Assembly (NCBI RefSeq): GCF_014174155.1
Contig: NZ_JABEQM010000001.1
Span: 186,001-250,000 of the forward strand
Source: Gluconacetobacter tumulisoli
GTDB taxonomy: Bacteria; Pseudomonadota; Alphaproteobacteria; Acetobacterales; Acetobacteraceae
Length of the DNA: 64,000 nucleotides
Direction of reading: 5' to 3'
Part shown: positions 27,038-35,852 of the stretch, one piece after another
Layout of the letters: every line of letters begins with the position of its first letter
Position numbering within the stretch: the stretch's first letter is position 1
Program-made: the position numbers and the translations under genes
Notes under the pieces: model-generated
The model's input: only the letters and a program-made list of their open reading frames with translations
Database searches by the model: none
Told to the model about the DNA's origin: nothing

Positions 27038-29013
27038 CGTGCGGCCACCAGTCCGGCCAGGCGGGCCCGGCGGGGCGCGCCGACACGCATGCGCCGGTCG
27101 GACAGCGACAATGCCCCGCCCATCGCCATGATCAGGCCGCCCAGCCACATCCATGGCGCCAACGGGTTGTAATGCAGGCGCAGGACATAGGTCGGATCGG
27201 CGTTCGTGCCGTGCCGGTCACCCAGCACGCCATACAGGTCGGAGAGCAGGTTGGTGTGGATCGCGACCTCGGTCGTGGTCTGGTTCTGGCTGGCGAAGGT
27301 CCGCTTGGACGGGTGCAGCACCGTGACCAGGCGGCCGTCGTGCCGGACCTCGATCGTTGCGACCAGGGATGTGTAGTTCGGGCCGGGGGCGGCGTGAACG
27401 TCGGTCAGGGTCCAGGCGTCGCCCGCCAGCATCTCGGTCTGCCCGACGCGGACCTCCACGATCTTGTGGGACGCCTGCGACATCGCGGCCAGCCCCAGTA
27501 CGCTGACGCCCACGCCCGCATGCGCCAGAGCGGCGCCCAGCGCCGCGCGCGGCAGCAGGCGCGCACGCTGCAGGCTCTGGCCCAGCGGCAGGCGGAACAG
27601 GCGGATGCGTTCGGCGATGTCGGCGGCGCTGCTGGCGATGACCCACACGGCGAACGTCGCGGCCAGCAGCGGCAGGATGTCGCGGATGCGCCAGGCCGCC
27701 AGGACGAACGTCGCCGCCGTCAGGATGCCCGCCCACCACAGGCGGCGCAGCACCGGCCAGAATTGCGCGCGTTTCCACGGCATCATCGGCCCGAACCCCA
27801 TGAAGGCCAGCAGCGGAATGGCCAGCGGGGCGGCGGTGGCGTCGAAGAACGGCTTGCCGACCGAAATCGTCCTGCCGAACAGCAGCGACATGAAGGGCGG
27901 ATACATCGTCCCCGTCAGCACCACCGCGCAGATCGAGCAGAGCAGGATGTTGTTGAGCACCAGCAGCCCTTCGCGCGACACCGGGGCGAACATACCGCCC
28001 GCGGTCAGCGCCGGCGCGCGGATGGCGAACAGAAGCAGCGACCCGCCGATGACCAGTGCCAGCAGGCCCAGGATGAACACGCCGCGCGCCGGGTCGTTGG
28101 CGAAGGCATGCACGGAATTGAGGATGCCCGAGCGCACCAGGAACGTGCCCGACAGCGAGAAGGAGAACGTGCCGATCGCCAGCAGGACGGTCCAGATCTT
28201 CAGTGCCTCGCGCTTTTCGACCACGATGGCCGAATGGACCAGCGCCGTGCCCGTCAGCCACGGGATCAGCGACGCGTTTTCCACCGGATCCCAGAACCAG
28301 TACCCGCCCCAGCCCAGCACATAGTACGACCACCACGACCCCAGCGCGATGCCGCAGGTCAGGAAGCACCAGGCCGCGACCGCCCAGGGGCGGACCCACC
28401 GGCCCCAGGCCGCGTCGACGCGGCCCTCGATCAACGCGGCGATGGCGAAGGCGAACGGCACGGCGAAGCCGACGTAGCCGGTGTAGAGAATGGGCGGATG
28501 GAATGCGAGGCCCGGGTCCTGCAGCAGCGGGTTCATGCCCTGGCCGTCCAGCGGTGCGGGCCACACCCGGTCGAACGGATTCGAGGTCGTAAGGCAGAAC
28601 AGCAGGAAGCCCGCCGACACCCCGCCCAGCACCGCGATGACCCGTGCCCGCAGGGCGGACGGCAGGTTGCGGCCGAACAGCGCCACCGCCCCGCCGCAGA
28701 TCCCCAGGATCAGCGCCCACAGCAGGATCGAGCCCTCGTGGTTACCCCAGACCCCGGTGATCTTGTACAGCAGCGGCTTGGCGACCGCACTGTTGGCCGC
28801 CACGTTCTGGACCGAGAAATCGTCGCTGATCGCGGCATTGACCAGGCAGGCGAACGACGCCAGCAACGCCAGCAACTGCCCCACCGCCAGGGCGGGGGCC
28901 ATCGCCATCAGGCGCGGATCGCGCCGCTGCGCCCCGATCAACGGCAGGACGGCCTGCGCGCCCGCCAGGCAGCAGGCCAGGGCCAGCGCGAAATTTCCGA
29001 GTTCGGGGCTCAT
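27034..29013 (-). CDS. ccmF: Haem lyase subunit CcmF
   Basis: CcmF forms the cytochrome c synthetase with CcmH and CcmI. It is a large multi-spanning protein (659 aa) with the tryptophan-rich WWD-type signature in WGGYWFWDPVENASL near residue 236, which binds haem. Conserved WGNHEGS and the many hydrophobic helices are typical. The ATG at 29013 is preferred because GGAAG lies 9 nt upstream; a GTG at 29019 sits directly against the ccmE stop and is too close to that ribosome binding site. Confidence 0.95.
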   Translation of the reverse strand: MSPELGNFALALACCLAGAQAVLPLIGAQRRDPRLMAMAPALAVGQLLALLASFACLVNAAISDDFSVQNVAANSAVAKPLLYKITGVWGNHEGSILLWALILGICGGAVALFGRNLPSALRARVIAVLGGVSAGFLLFCLTTSNPFDRVWPAPLDGQGMNPLLQDPGLAFHPPILYTGYVGFAVPFAFAIAALIEGRVDAAWGRWVRPWAVAAWCFLTCGIALGSWWSYYVLGWGGYWFWDPVENASLIPWLTGTALVHSAIVVEKREALKIWTVLLAIGTFSFSLSGTFLVRSGILNSVHAFANDPARGVFILGLLALVIGGSLLLFAIRAPALTAGGMFAPVSREGLLVLNNILLCSICAVVLTGTMYPPFMSLLFGRTISVGKPFFDATAAPLAIPLLAFMGFGPMMPWKRAQFWPVLRRLWWAGILTAATFVLAAWRIRDILPLLAATFAVWVIASSAADIAERIRLFRLPLGQSLQRARLLPRAALGAALAHAGVGVSVLGLAAMSQASHKIVEVRVGQTEMLAGDAWTLTDVHAAPGPNYTSLVATIEVRHDGRLVTVLHPSKRTFASQNQTTTEVAIHTNLLSDLYGVLGDRHGTNADPTYVLRLHYNPLAPWMWLGGLIMAMGGALSLSDRRMRVGAPRRARLAGLVAAR

Positions 29014-29019
29014 GTTCAC

Positions 29020-29556
29020 TCAGCTTCCATGCTGCTGCTGGGGGCCGGCCGCGTCCTTGCGGGCGTTGCGGACGGTCATCGTGTCCCAGCTTGCCGCGTC
29101 GGGGGCCTTGCCGTAGCGCGGATCCCACTTGCCGCTGCGGCGCAGGGCCTCGGCGACTTCCTTGGGCATGTAGGTTTCGTCGTGCTTGGCCAGGACCTCG
29201 GACGCGCGGAAGGCGCCGTCGGGGCTGGCGGTGCCGATGGCGACGACGCTCTGCCCCTCGCGGAACAGGTCGGGCAGGATGCCTTCGTAGCGGACGGTCA
29301 CCGCGGCCTGCCCGTCGGTGACGTCGAACAGCGCGACCGGCGTGTCCCCGACCGTCTGCCGGCGGACCGAACCCGCGACCACCATGCCGCCCAGACGGAC
29401 CGTCCGGTCCGGCGCGGGGGGCTTCGCGCGGATCTGCGACGGCGCCATGAAGAAGACGATGTTGGACGAAAAGGCGCTGAGGGTCAGCGCCGTTGCCGAG
29501 CCCAGGCCGATCAGGCAGGCGCAGGCCAGCCACAGCCGCCGTGACTTGCGGGTCAT
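29020..29556 (-). CDS. ccmE: Haem chaperone CcmE
   Basis: CcmE carries haem covalently in the periplasm and passes it to CcmF. The haem-binding motif HDETYMP is present, with the covalent ligand His125 and Tyr129. One N-terminal membrane helix (about residues 8-33) anchors the OB-fold domain. The product is 178 aa. Its ATG overlaps the ccmD stop by 4 nt. Confidence 0.96.
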   Translation of the reverse strand: MTRKSRRLWLACACLIGLGSATALTLSAFSSNIVFFMAPSQIRAKPPAPDRTVRLGGMVVAGSVRRQTVGDTPVALFDVTDGQAAVTVRYEGILPDLFREGQSVVAIGTASPDGAFRASEVLAKHDETYMPKEVAEALRRSGKWDPRYGKAPDAASWDTMTVRNARKDAAGPQQQHGS

Positions 29557-29708
29557 CGTTCCGTCCCCCGGCCGGTCCGGGCCGGACGGTCGATCGTGGC
29601 CAGGCGCGCGCGGGCCCGGCGCAGCCGCAGGGCGGCGTTCGTCCCGAGCAGGACGGCCAGGCTGATGGTCATGCCGTAGGCGGCGGCGATGTAGGGCAGA
29701 TGGGTCAT
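29553..29708 (-). CDS. ccmD: Haem exporter accessory protein CcmD
   Basis: CcmD is a very small (51 aa) single-span membrane protein that helps release holo-CcmE. One hydrophobic helix (IAAAYGMTISLAVLLGT) is followed by a strongly basic tail (LRLRRARARL), which is the family pattern. It overlaps both ccmC and ccmE by 4 nt. Confidence 0.9.
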   Translation of the reverse strand: MTHLPYIAAAYGMTISLAVLLGTNAALRLRRARARLATIDRPARTGRGTER

Positions 29709-30523
29709 GCGACCGCCCCGTCCGGAACATCCCTGCCGTGGGCGTCCCCGGCGACCGTACCGCCGCGTCCGCGTCGCGCCGACAGGGCCGCGCGGATGCG
29801 GCTTTCCATCACCGCCGCGCGCAGGCGCGCCACCACGATGGCGGCGAAGCCCAGCGTAAAGCCCAGCGTGCAGACCAGCAGCGGCCATAGCATGGCCGTG
29901 GACATGGTCGGCGCGCCGGTCAGGGTGATGCTGTCCGGCTGGTGCAGGGTATTCCACCATTGCACGCTGAACTTGATGATCGGCAGGTCGATCGCGCCGG
30001 CCAGGCCCAGGATGGCGGCGGCGCGATAGCCGCGCTGCGGCTCGTCGAACGCGCGGATTAGCGCGATATGGCCCAGATACAGGAAGAACAGCACCAGGAC
30101 CGAGGTCAGGCGCGCGTCCCATACCCACCATGTCCCCCACATCGGCTTGCCCCACAGCGAGCCGGTGGCCAGGCAGACGGCGGTGATGGCCGCGCCCACC
30201 GGCCCGATTTCCACCGCCGCCAGATCGGCCAGGGGGTGGCGCCATACCAGCGACAGCAGCGAGCACACCGCGAGACCCGCGTAGCCGGACGAGGCCAGCC
30301 ATGCGGCAGGCACATGGACGTACATGATCCGCACGCTGTCGCCCTGCTGCCAGTCGGCAGGGGAGAAGAAGAGGCCCCATATGATGCCGGTGACCGACAA
30401 CATCAGCGCCGGCCATGTCAGCCAGGGTTGCAGGCGCGCGCCCAGCCGCAGGAAGCGCCCGGGATTGGCGTAGCGGTGAAAGAATGTGCCCGTGCGTGCG
30501 ACGAGACTATGGGTAGCGTTCAA
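29705..30523 (-). CDS. ccmC: Haem exporter permease CcmC
   Basis: CcmC loads haem onto CcmE. The six-helix protein (272 aa) has the WWD-domain signature WGTWWVWDARL at 129-139. His70 (MYVHVP) and His187-region residues may be the axial haem ligands of the family. A TTG start codon is used because the frame has no ATG or GTG between the upstream stop and the conserved FFHRYANPGRFLRL segment; GGAA lies a few bases upstream. The C-terminal 35 residues are Gly/Arg-rich and longer than usual. No ccmA or ccmB precedes it: the next gene is divergent, 180 bp away. Confidence 0.93.
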   Translation of the reverse strand: MNATHSLVARTGTFFHRYANPGRFLRLGARLQPWLTWPALMLSVTGIIWGLFFSPADWQQGDSVRIMYVHVPAAWLASSGYAGLAVCSLLSLVWRHPLADLAAVEIGPVGAAITAVCLATGSLWGKPMWGTWWVWDARLTSVLVLFFLYLGHIALIRAFDEPQRGYRAAAILGLAGAIDLPIIKFSVQWWNTLHQPDSITLTGAPTMSTAMLWPLLVCTLGFTLGFAAIVVARLRAAVMESRIRAALSARRGRGGTVAGDAHGRDVPDGAVA

Positions 30524-30703
30524 GACGGTTCCGATCCCTCCGCGTCGGGCGGAAGGCTCCTGGCAAATGCGTCGTCGGGCGACGGAAGGGCGATCCGCTT
30601 TCCGCTCCTACACTATCATGCGAAGAAAGGCACGGCCTCTGCTGATCATGGCAGATTGTTCACCCGGCGGACCCGCCGGTCATTCTGGACGAGGGTGTTC
30701 TTC

Positions 30704-30997
30704 ATGCTTTTCGCGATCATCTGCACGGACAAGCCGGGCGCGCTGGACACGCGGCTTGCCACACGAGCGCAGCACCTGGCCTATCTTGCGGCCTATCAGG
30801 ACCGGATCGTGCAGGCCGGCCCGCTGCTGAACCTGGAGGGGCGTCCCTGCGGCAGCCTGCTGCTGGTGGACGTGACGGATCGCGCGGCGGCCGAGGGGTT
30901 CGCCGCCAGCGATCCCTATGCCCGCGCCGACGTGTTCGAAAGCGTCGTGATCCGGGCCTATCGCCCGGTGTTCCGAGACGGCGCGCTGGTGGAATAG
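30704..30997 (+). CDS. YciI-family protein
   Basis: This 97-aa protein has the dimeric alpha/beta ferredoxin-like fold of the YciI family. Hallmarks are the opening FAIICTDKPGAL, a conserved R-x-x-H (RAQHLAYL) and the ASDPYARADVFESVVI segment containing the family Asp-Pro. Its biochemical role is unclear. The ATG at 30704 is used. The EVE-domain gene follows after 5 bp, so the two are probably co-transcribed. Confidence 0.88.
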   Translation: MLFAIICTDKPGALDTRLATRAQHLAYLAAYQDRIVQAGPLLNLEGRPCGSLLLVDVTDRAAAEGFAASDPYARADVFESVVIRAYRPVFRDGALVE

Positions 30998-31002
30998 GGG
31001 GA

Positions 31003-31419
31003 ATGGCGTACTGGCTGGTGAAGTCCGAACCCGACGCGTTTTCCTGGGACGAGCAGGTGGCCCACGGGGTCGAACCCTGGACGGGCGTGCGCAACCATCA
31101 GGCGAAGCGCAACATGATGGCCATGAAATGCGGCGACCTGGCGTTCTTCTACCATTCGAACATCGGCAAGGAGATCGTGGGCGTGGTCGAAATCGTCCGC
31201 GAGGCCTATTCCGATCCCACGGCCGAGTCCGGGGGCTGGATCTGCGTCGACGTGCGCACGGTGGGGCCGATGCCCCGTCCCGTGACCCTGGCGACGATCA
31301 AGGCCGACCCGGCGCTGGCCGACCTGGCCCTGGTGCGGCAGTCGCGGCTGTCGGTCGTGCCGGTTTCAGACGCGCACTGGGCGCATCTGTGCCGGATGGG
31401 CGAGTGGGAGCGGCGATGA
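31003..31419 (+). CDS. EVE domain protein
   Basis: The EVE fold is related to PUA and YTH domains and recognises modified bases in nucleic acids. The protein has 138 aa and starts MAYWLVKSEPDAFSWDE, the typical family opening (eukaryotic THYN1-like). WTGVRNHQAKRNM and GDLAFFYHSN form the binding-pocket region. The physiological ligand is unknown. It is coupled to the YciI-family gene upstream. Confidence 0.93.
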   Translation: MAYWLVKSEPDAFSWDEQVAHGVEPWTGVRNHQAKRNMMAMKCGDLAFFYHSNIGKEIVGVVEIVREAYSDPTAESGGWICVDVRTVGPMPRPVTLATIKADPALADLALVRQSRLSVVPVSDAHWAHLCRMGEWERR

Positions 31420-31445
31420 AAGAAATCGCCGTCCCCTGACGCAGG

Positions 31446-31952
31446 TCAGGGCTGCCCGGCCGCGCCTTCGGCGCCGGTTGCGTCCCATCCACGGCCGGAC
31501 TGCCCCGCGTAGGTCGAATAGGTGAACGCGGCGTTATAGGGCGGCACCACCGGAGCGTTGAACTTGACCGGCACGCCGAAGACGCTGACATGCGACGGGA
31601 TGGAATTGGGCTCCCGCGGGGTCTGCCGGGCCTCGATCGACGGCAGGCCGGCGCCGCCGACAGCCGTGACGGCGGGGCTGTAGGCCTGGACGCTCACGTC
31701 CTCGTCCTGCACGACCTGGTAGCCGTCGGGCGGCGGCGGGGCCGTCGGGTTGTCCGGGTCTTCCGCCGCGGCGGGGGCCGGCGTGGCGGGGCCGAGGAGG
31801 GAATGGGTCGGAGCCGACAGCGCGTCACGCGCCGGTCGTGCGGCATGCGGTGCGGCGGCGGCCCCTCCGGCCAGCATGGTCATGGAGAGCAGCGCGCCGG
31901 CCGCCAGATGGGTCGTCCGTCCGGGAAGCCGTGCGGCAATCAATGCGTCCAT
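31446..31952 (-). CDS. Hypothetical secreted Pro/Ala-rich protein
   Basis: I do not recognise this protein. It has 168 aa. The start at 31952 (MDALIAARLPGRTTHLAAG) is supported by AAGGAG 8 nt upstream. A signal peptide ends near AAAAPHA. The mature part opens with a low-complexity Pro/Ala/Asp stretch and continues with a Val/Ser/Pro-rich region without Cys or catalytic motifs. It is probably periplasmic or exported. It faces the EVE gene tail-to-tail. Confidence 0.65.
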   Translation of the reverse strand: MDALIAARLPGRTTHLAAGALLSMTMLAGGAAAAPHAARPARDALSAPTHSLLGPATPAPAAAEDPDNPTAPPPPDGYQVVQDEDVSVQAYSPAVTAVGGAGLPSIEARQTPREPNSIPSHVSVFGVPVKFNAPVVPPYNAAFTYSTYAGQSGRGWDATGAEGAAGQP

Positions 31953-32245
31953 CGGGGTTCTCCTTGCGTTCGGCCTTATGGAAGGGCGGTCGCATCGCCG
32001 GGTCAACGCGCCCTGTCTTCACGGCAGGACTGCGTCAGCCGGGAGGAGCCACCCCGGAGCCATCGGCCGCCGCACACACATGGCGGCCCTGCATTTCGAC
32101 CATATACGGCGTGGCGATGAATTGGCGTGAGGGGTAATATGATGGAAAACACGGGTTCCGTTCCGATTGACGGAGAATTGTGTATCCGGCGCCACGCTGC
32201 CCGACCGGGCCGGTGTGGCCGGCGGACTGGCGGGAGGGCATGGGA

Positions 32246-33076
32246 ATGACCACACGAACCGGGGCCGAACTGGCCCCCCTGGTGCTGGACGCGCCGGCAA
32301 TTGCCGAGTTGCAGCGTGCTCTTGAACAGGTCGAATCGGGACGCGGGGTGCTGGTGCGGCTGGCCGACCTGATGGGCGGCGCGGTCGGACAGGCGGCGCG
32401 GCTGGGCCTGCGGGGCATCGGCATGGCGCCGGGGCTGGAGGCCAAGCTGAAAGGCATTGCGGAAACGGCGGTGTCACGTGCGTTCGACGTGGCGATCGTG
32501 GGCATGCGCGCGCCGGACGACATGGCGATCGCCCACACGCCGCCGCCGCCCTGGCGCGGGCCGGCGGTGCAGGCCGCCGTGACCCTGTCCGGCGCGGTAG
32601 GCGGATTCGCGGGGCTGGTCGGGCTGGTCCCCGATATCGGTTTCACCACGCTGACGATCATGCGCGAGATCGCGCGTATCGCCCGCGACGAAGGCGAGGA
32701 CCTGTCGACGCCCGAGGCGCGCCGGGCATGCCTGGAAGTCTTCGCCTTGCGCGCCTTTCCCGTCGGTGCGACCGACGATGAAAGCGAGTTGGGCTATTTC
32801 TCGGCGCGGGCGCTGCTGCGTGGCCGGCCGGTCGTCATGCTGATTTCCGAGGTCGCGTCGCATTACGGCCTGGGTCTGTCGCGCAAGCTGGCGCTGCAGA
32901 TGATGCCGGTCGCCGGCGCGCTGTGCGGGGCATCGCTGAATGCGGCGTTCCTGGCCCATTACCGCGCGCTGGCTCGGGCGCATTTCACCATCCGCCGGCT
33001 GGAGCGCGAGCATGGGCCGGAGGTTCGCCGCACCGCCGAATCGCTGCGCGCCGGGCTGGTGAACCCGGCGTTCTGA
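32246..33076 (+). CDS. EcsC family protein
   Basis: This 276-aa protein belongs to the EcsC family, whose function is not established in Gram-negative bacteria. Features are a central Gly/Ala-rich hydrophobic stretch (AVGGFAGLVGLVPDIGFTTL), followed by IMREIARIARDEGEDLSTPEAR and LEVFALRAF, all characteristic of the family. ATG at 32246 is chosen because GGGAGG is 8 nt upstream; an ATG six bases earlier is too close to it. A frame extension upstream to 32180 lacks a ribosome binding site. Confidence 0.85.
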   Translation: MTTRTGAELAPLVLDAPAIAELQRALEQVESGRGVLVRLADLMGGAVGQAARLGLRGIGMAPGLEAKLKGIAETAVSRAFDVAIVGMRAPDDMAIAHTPPPPWRGPAVQAAVTLSGAVGGFAGLVGLVPDIGFTTLTIMREIARIARDEGEDLSTPEARRACLEVFALRAFPVGATDDESELGYFSARALLRGRPVVMLISEVASHYGLGLSRKLALQMMPVAGALCGASLNAAFLAHYRALARAHFTIRRLEREHGPEVRRTAESLRAGLVNPAF

Positions 33077-33101
33077 TCCGTCGGTGCGTCCCGATGCGGG
33101 G

Positions 33102-33272
33102 TCAGTCCTCGGGACGCAGCAGGAGCCGGAGCGAGACGAATGCGCCGGCGCCCACATAGAACAGGCAGAGGATCTGCGCCGTCCTGGCGTAATGGGGGGC
33201 GGCGAGGGCGGTCAGAACCGCCAGCAGGCACCCGCCCAGACAGGCCAGCAGGAAGGTGATGCGCGACGGCAT
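33102..33272 (-). CDS. Small two-helix membrane protein
   Basis: This 56-aa reading frame starts with ATG at 33272 (MPSRITFLLACLGGCLLAVL) and stops at 33102. It has two hydrophobic segments, residues 6-25 and about 33-47, separated by a short polar turn, and a basic/acidic tail. Codon use (strong G/C at third positions) resembles its neighbours. It begins 13 bp after the stop of the 2-hydroxyacid dehydrogenase gene on the same strand, so it is likely the second gene of that transcript. The function is unknown. Confidence 0.65.
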   Translation of the reverse strand: MPSRITFLLACLGGCLLAVLTALAAPHYARTAQILCLFYVGAGAFVSLRLLLRPED

Positions 33273-33285
33273 GGCGGGCCTCCGG

Positions 33286-34260
33286 TCAGGCTGGGACGGG
33301 GGTAACGGCCGGCCGGCCGGACAGGACCGCGTCGATATTGTCCAGCGCCAGCATGCCCATGTCGGTTCGCGTCTCGATCGTGGCGCTGCCCATGTGCGGG
33401 GTCAGGAATACGTTCGGCAGGTCCAGGAAGCGCGGGTCGGGATGGGGTTCGTTGCGGTAGACGTCCAGGCCGGCGGCGGCCAGATGGCCGTCCGTCAGCG
33501 CCGCGATCAGCGCGTCCTCATCCACCAGATTGCCGCGGGCCGCGTTGACGAAGATCGCCCCCTGCGGCAGCAGGGCCAGCGTTTCAGCGGTGATGACGGG
33601 CGGCGCGCTGGCGCTGCCGGGCATGTGCAGGCTGAGGATATCGCACTGCGGCAGCATCTCGCGGATCTCGGCGAAATAGGTCGCGCCCTCCTCCAGTTCC
33701 GGCGCCAGGCGGCGGCGGTTGGAATACAGGATCTTCATGTCGAATCCGCGGGCGCGCCGGGCGACCGCCCGGCCGATCCGCCCCATGCCGATGATGCCCA
33801 GCGTCTTGCCGGTCACGCGGACGCCCAGCATTTCCTCCATCCCCAGGGCCCGGCCCCAGCCCGCGCGCATCAGCGACAGGTACTCGGCCCCCCGGCGTGC
33901 CGCCGTCAGGATCAGCATGATCGCCAGGTCGGCGTTGCAATCGGTCAGGACGTCGGGCGTATAGGTCAGTGAGAGGCCCCGCGCGGCAATGGCCGGCCCG
34001 TCCAGATGGTCAGTGCCGACGCTGACGGTGGCGATGACGCGCACGCTGTCGGGCAGGGCGGCGACGGTCGCCGCCGAGACCGGGGTGCTGCTGGTCACCA
34101 TGACCGCATGCGGCCGGAAATCCTGCGCCAGGGCGACCAGTTCGTCGGATGTCAGCTTGTGGTCCGGCGCGGGCGGGGCATCGAAATCCCGTTCGATTCG
34201 CCGGGCGACGTTTGTGGGCATGCGCTGGCTGTAGATCAGGCGGGGACGCGTGTCGGGCAT
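33286..34260 (-). CDS. D-isomer-specific 2-hydroxyacid dehydrogenase (glyoxylate/hydroxypyruvate reductase-like)
   Basis: This 324-aa enzyme reduces 2-oxoacids such as glyoxylate or hydroxypyruvate. The Rossmann motif GIIGMGRIG spans 155-163. Catalytic residues are Arg242 (NAARGNLVDE), Glu271 (RNEPHPDP) and His289 (LTPHMGSAT). After the second beta strand comes SNRRR (180-184), basic residues that usually favour NADPH over NADH. It resembles GyaR/GhrB-type glyoxylate reductases, but the substrate cannot be fixed from sequence. It is divergent from aat. Confidence 0.92.
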   Translation of the reverse strand: MPDTRPRLIYSQRMPTNVARRIERDFDAPPAPDHKLTSDELVALAQDFRPHAVMVTSSTPVSAATVAALPDSVRVIATVSVGTDHLDGPAIAARGLSLTYTPDVLTDCNADLAIMLILTAARRGAEYLSLMRAGWGRALGMEEMLGVRVTGKTLGIIGMGRIGRAVARRARGFDMKILYSNRRRLAPELEEGATYFAEIREMLPQCDILSLHMPGSASAPPVITAETLALLPQGAIFVNAARGNLVDEDALIAALTDGHLAAAGLDVYRNEPHPDPRFLDLPNVFLTPHMGSATIETRTDMGMLALDNIDAVLSGRPAVTPVPA

Positions 34261-34407
34261 TGGGAACCTCTTTGACAGATGCGGTTTATCTCGCTCCTGT
34301 ATCAGGATCGGATTATTGGCGAAGTGTGTCCAGCGGTCACGGCGTCACGATCATGGGCATTGGGGGGCGCCGCGACGCGGAACTCCGGGGGAGATGGCAC
34401 GCGAACC

Positions 34408-35142
34408 ATGGGCAAGCGCGACGCATCCAGGATCACGCCCGAGATGATGGTCCGGGCCTATTCCATCGGCCTGTTCCCCATGGCGCCCGATGCCGGCGCC
34501 ACGCAGCTGGACTGGTACGATCCAGACATGCGCGGCATCCTGCCGCTGGACGGGTTCCATGTGGCGCGCCGGCTGTTGCGGACCGTGTTGTCCGATTCAT
34601 TCACGATCGTGGCGGACCGCGATTTCGGCGCCACGATACGTGCCTGCGCCGCCCCTGCGCCGGGGCGGGAAAAGACCTGGATCAACGAGGAGATCGTTCG
34701 CCTGTTTTGCGACCTGCACGCCATGGGCTATGCCCACAGCGTGGAAAGCTGGCGGGACGGCGAACTGGTGGGCGGACTGTACGGCGTGGCGATCGGCGGG
34801 GCGTTCTTCGGCGAAAGCATGTTCAGCCGTTGCCGGGACGCGTCGAAGGTGGCGCTGGTGGCGCTGGTGGCGCGGCTGCGGGTGGGGGGGTACACCCTGT
34901 TGGATACGCAGTTCGGGACGGAACATCTTGCGCGATTCGGCGGGATCGAAATCCCGTCCTGGCGTTACAAGCAACGACTGGCCCAGGCCTTGGCGCATCC
35001 GGCGGCATGGCCGGACGACGACCAGGCCGCCGCCATCCGGCAGGAGATCGTGCAAATGCGCGCGGACGGGCGGGGTGACGGCGGGGCGGGGCCAGCCGGA
35101 CCAGACAGAATCGATCGGATCAAAAAGGGAGCACGACCATGA
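34408..35142 (+). CDS. aat: Leucyl/phenylalanyl-tRNA--protein transferase
   Basis: Aat adds Leu or Phe to proteins with N-terminal Lys or Arg, creating N-degrons that ClpS and ClpAP recognise. The product is 244 aa. Conserved elements are YSIGLFPMA near the start, WYDPDMRGILPLD, SVESWRDGELVGGLYGVAIG, FFGESMFS and LLDTQFGTEHLARFGG. ATG at 34408 (MGKRDASRITPEMM) is chosen because conservation starts here; the longer frame from 34279 has unrelated sequence. The stop overlaps the start of the next gene by 4 nt. clpA and clpS, the other N-degron genes, are about 32 kb away at the left end. Confidence 0.95.
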   Translation: MGKRDASRITPEMMVRAYSIGLFPMAPDAGATQLDWYDPDMRGILPLDGFHVARRLLRTVLSDSFTIVADRDFGATIRACAAPAPGREKTWINEEIVRLFCDLHAMGYAHSVESWRDGELVGGLYGVAIGGAFFGESMFSRCRDASKVALVALVARLRVGGYTLLDTQFGTEHLARFGGIEIPSWRYKQRLAQALAHPAAWPDDDQAAAIRQEIVQMRADGRGDGGAGPAGPDRIDRIKKGARP

Positions 35143-35852
35143 CCGTTCCATCGACGGGCCGCCGCCGGCCGATATCGGGGCTGGCGATCGCGACGCTGGC
35201 GAGTTCGGGGCTGGCGTTCGCGGCCGCGATGGGGGGGACGACCCTGCCGGCCCACGCCCAGGGGGTCGGCGACGCCGTCACGCATCCGCCGCTGGCGCCC
35301 ACGCGCGACGTGCAGGTCGAGTACAGCGTGCAGCCCGAGGGCGCGCCCGCGCCCAAGACCGTGCAGGCTTGGTTCACCTCCAATGGCGGCATGATGCGAA
35401 TCGACAGCCCCGAGGGCGAGGGGTCCACGATCCTGGATCGCGCGGCGCGGCAGGTGACGATCGTCCTGAACAAACAGAAGGTCTATACCCGGCTCGACGC
35501 GCAGTACGGCATTCGCAACCCGTTCCTGCTGGACCTGTCGATGCAGTTCACGCGCAAGGGCGCGGCGCAGGTGGCCAGCGTGCCCTGCACGGAATGGGGC
35601 GTGGTGTCGGGCCGCGGATCGGCCACCGCGTGCGTGACCGATGACGGCGTGATCCTGCGAGAGGACGGCGTGGACGGCGACGGCATGAAGGGGCGCCTGG
35701 AGGCGACGAAAGTCGTCTATGGCCCGATCGCCTCGGCGATCTTCCAGCCGCCTGCGGATTACCAGCAGGTGACGCGCCATCGCGTCGCGCCATCGCGTGC
35801 GATCGGCGGCGGCCAGGTGGTGACCGGCGGCATGGCGCATTCGGGCGAATGA
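35139..35852 (+). CDS. Secreted protein of unknown function, paralogue A
   Basis: A 237-aa exported protein with a signal peptide ending near AHAQG (residue 42). The mature part resembles single-domain periplasmic proteins of DUF4412 type. It begins with a beta strand (DVQVEYSVQ) and contains SPEGEGSTILDRAARQVTIVL, a central Pro-Cys (VPCTEWG) and CVTDDGVILREDG. The same order of elements recurs in the next gene, so the two are tandem paralogues. Its ATG overlaps the aat stop (ATGA), and its own stop overlaps the next start, so all three are translationally coupled. The two Cys could form a disulfide. Confidence 0.75.
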   Translation: MTVPSTGRRRPISGLAIATLASSGLAFAAAMGGTTLPAHAQGVGDAVTHPPLAPTRDVQVEYSVQPEGAPAPKTVQAWFTSNGGMMRIDSPEGEGSTILDRAARQVTIVLNKQKVYTRLDAQYGIRNPFLLDLSMQFTRKGAAQVASVPCTEWGVVSGRGSATACVTDDGVILREDGVDGDGMKGRLEATKVVYGPIASAIFQPPADYQQVTRHRVAPSRAIGGGQVVTGGMAHSGE

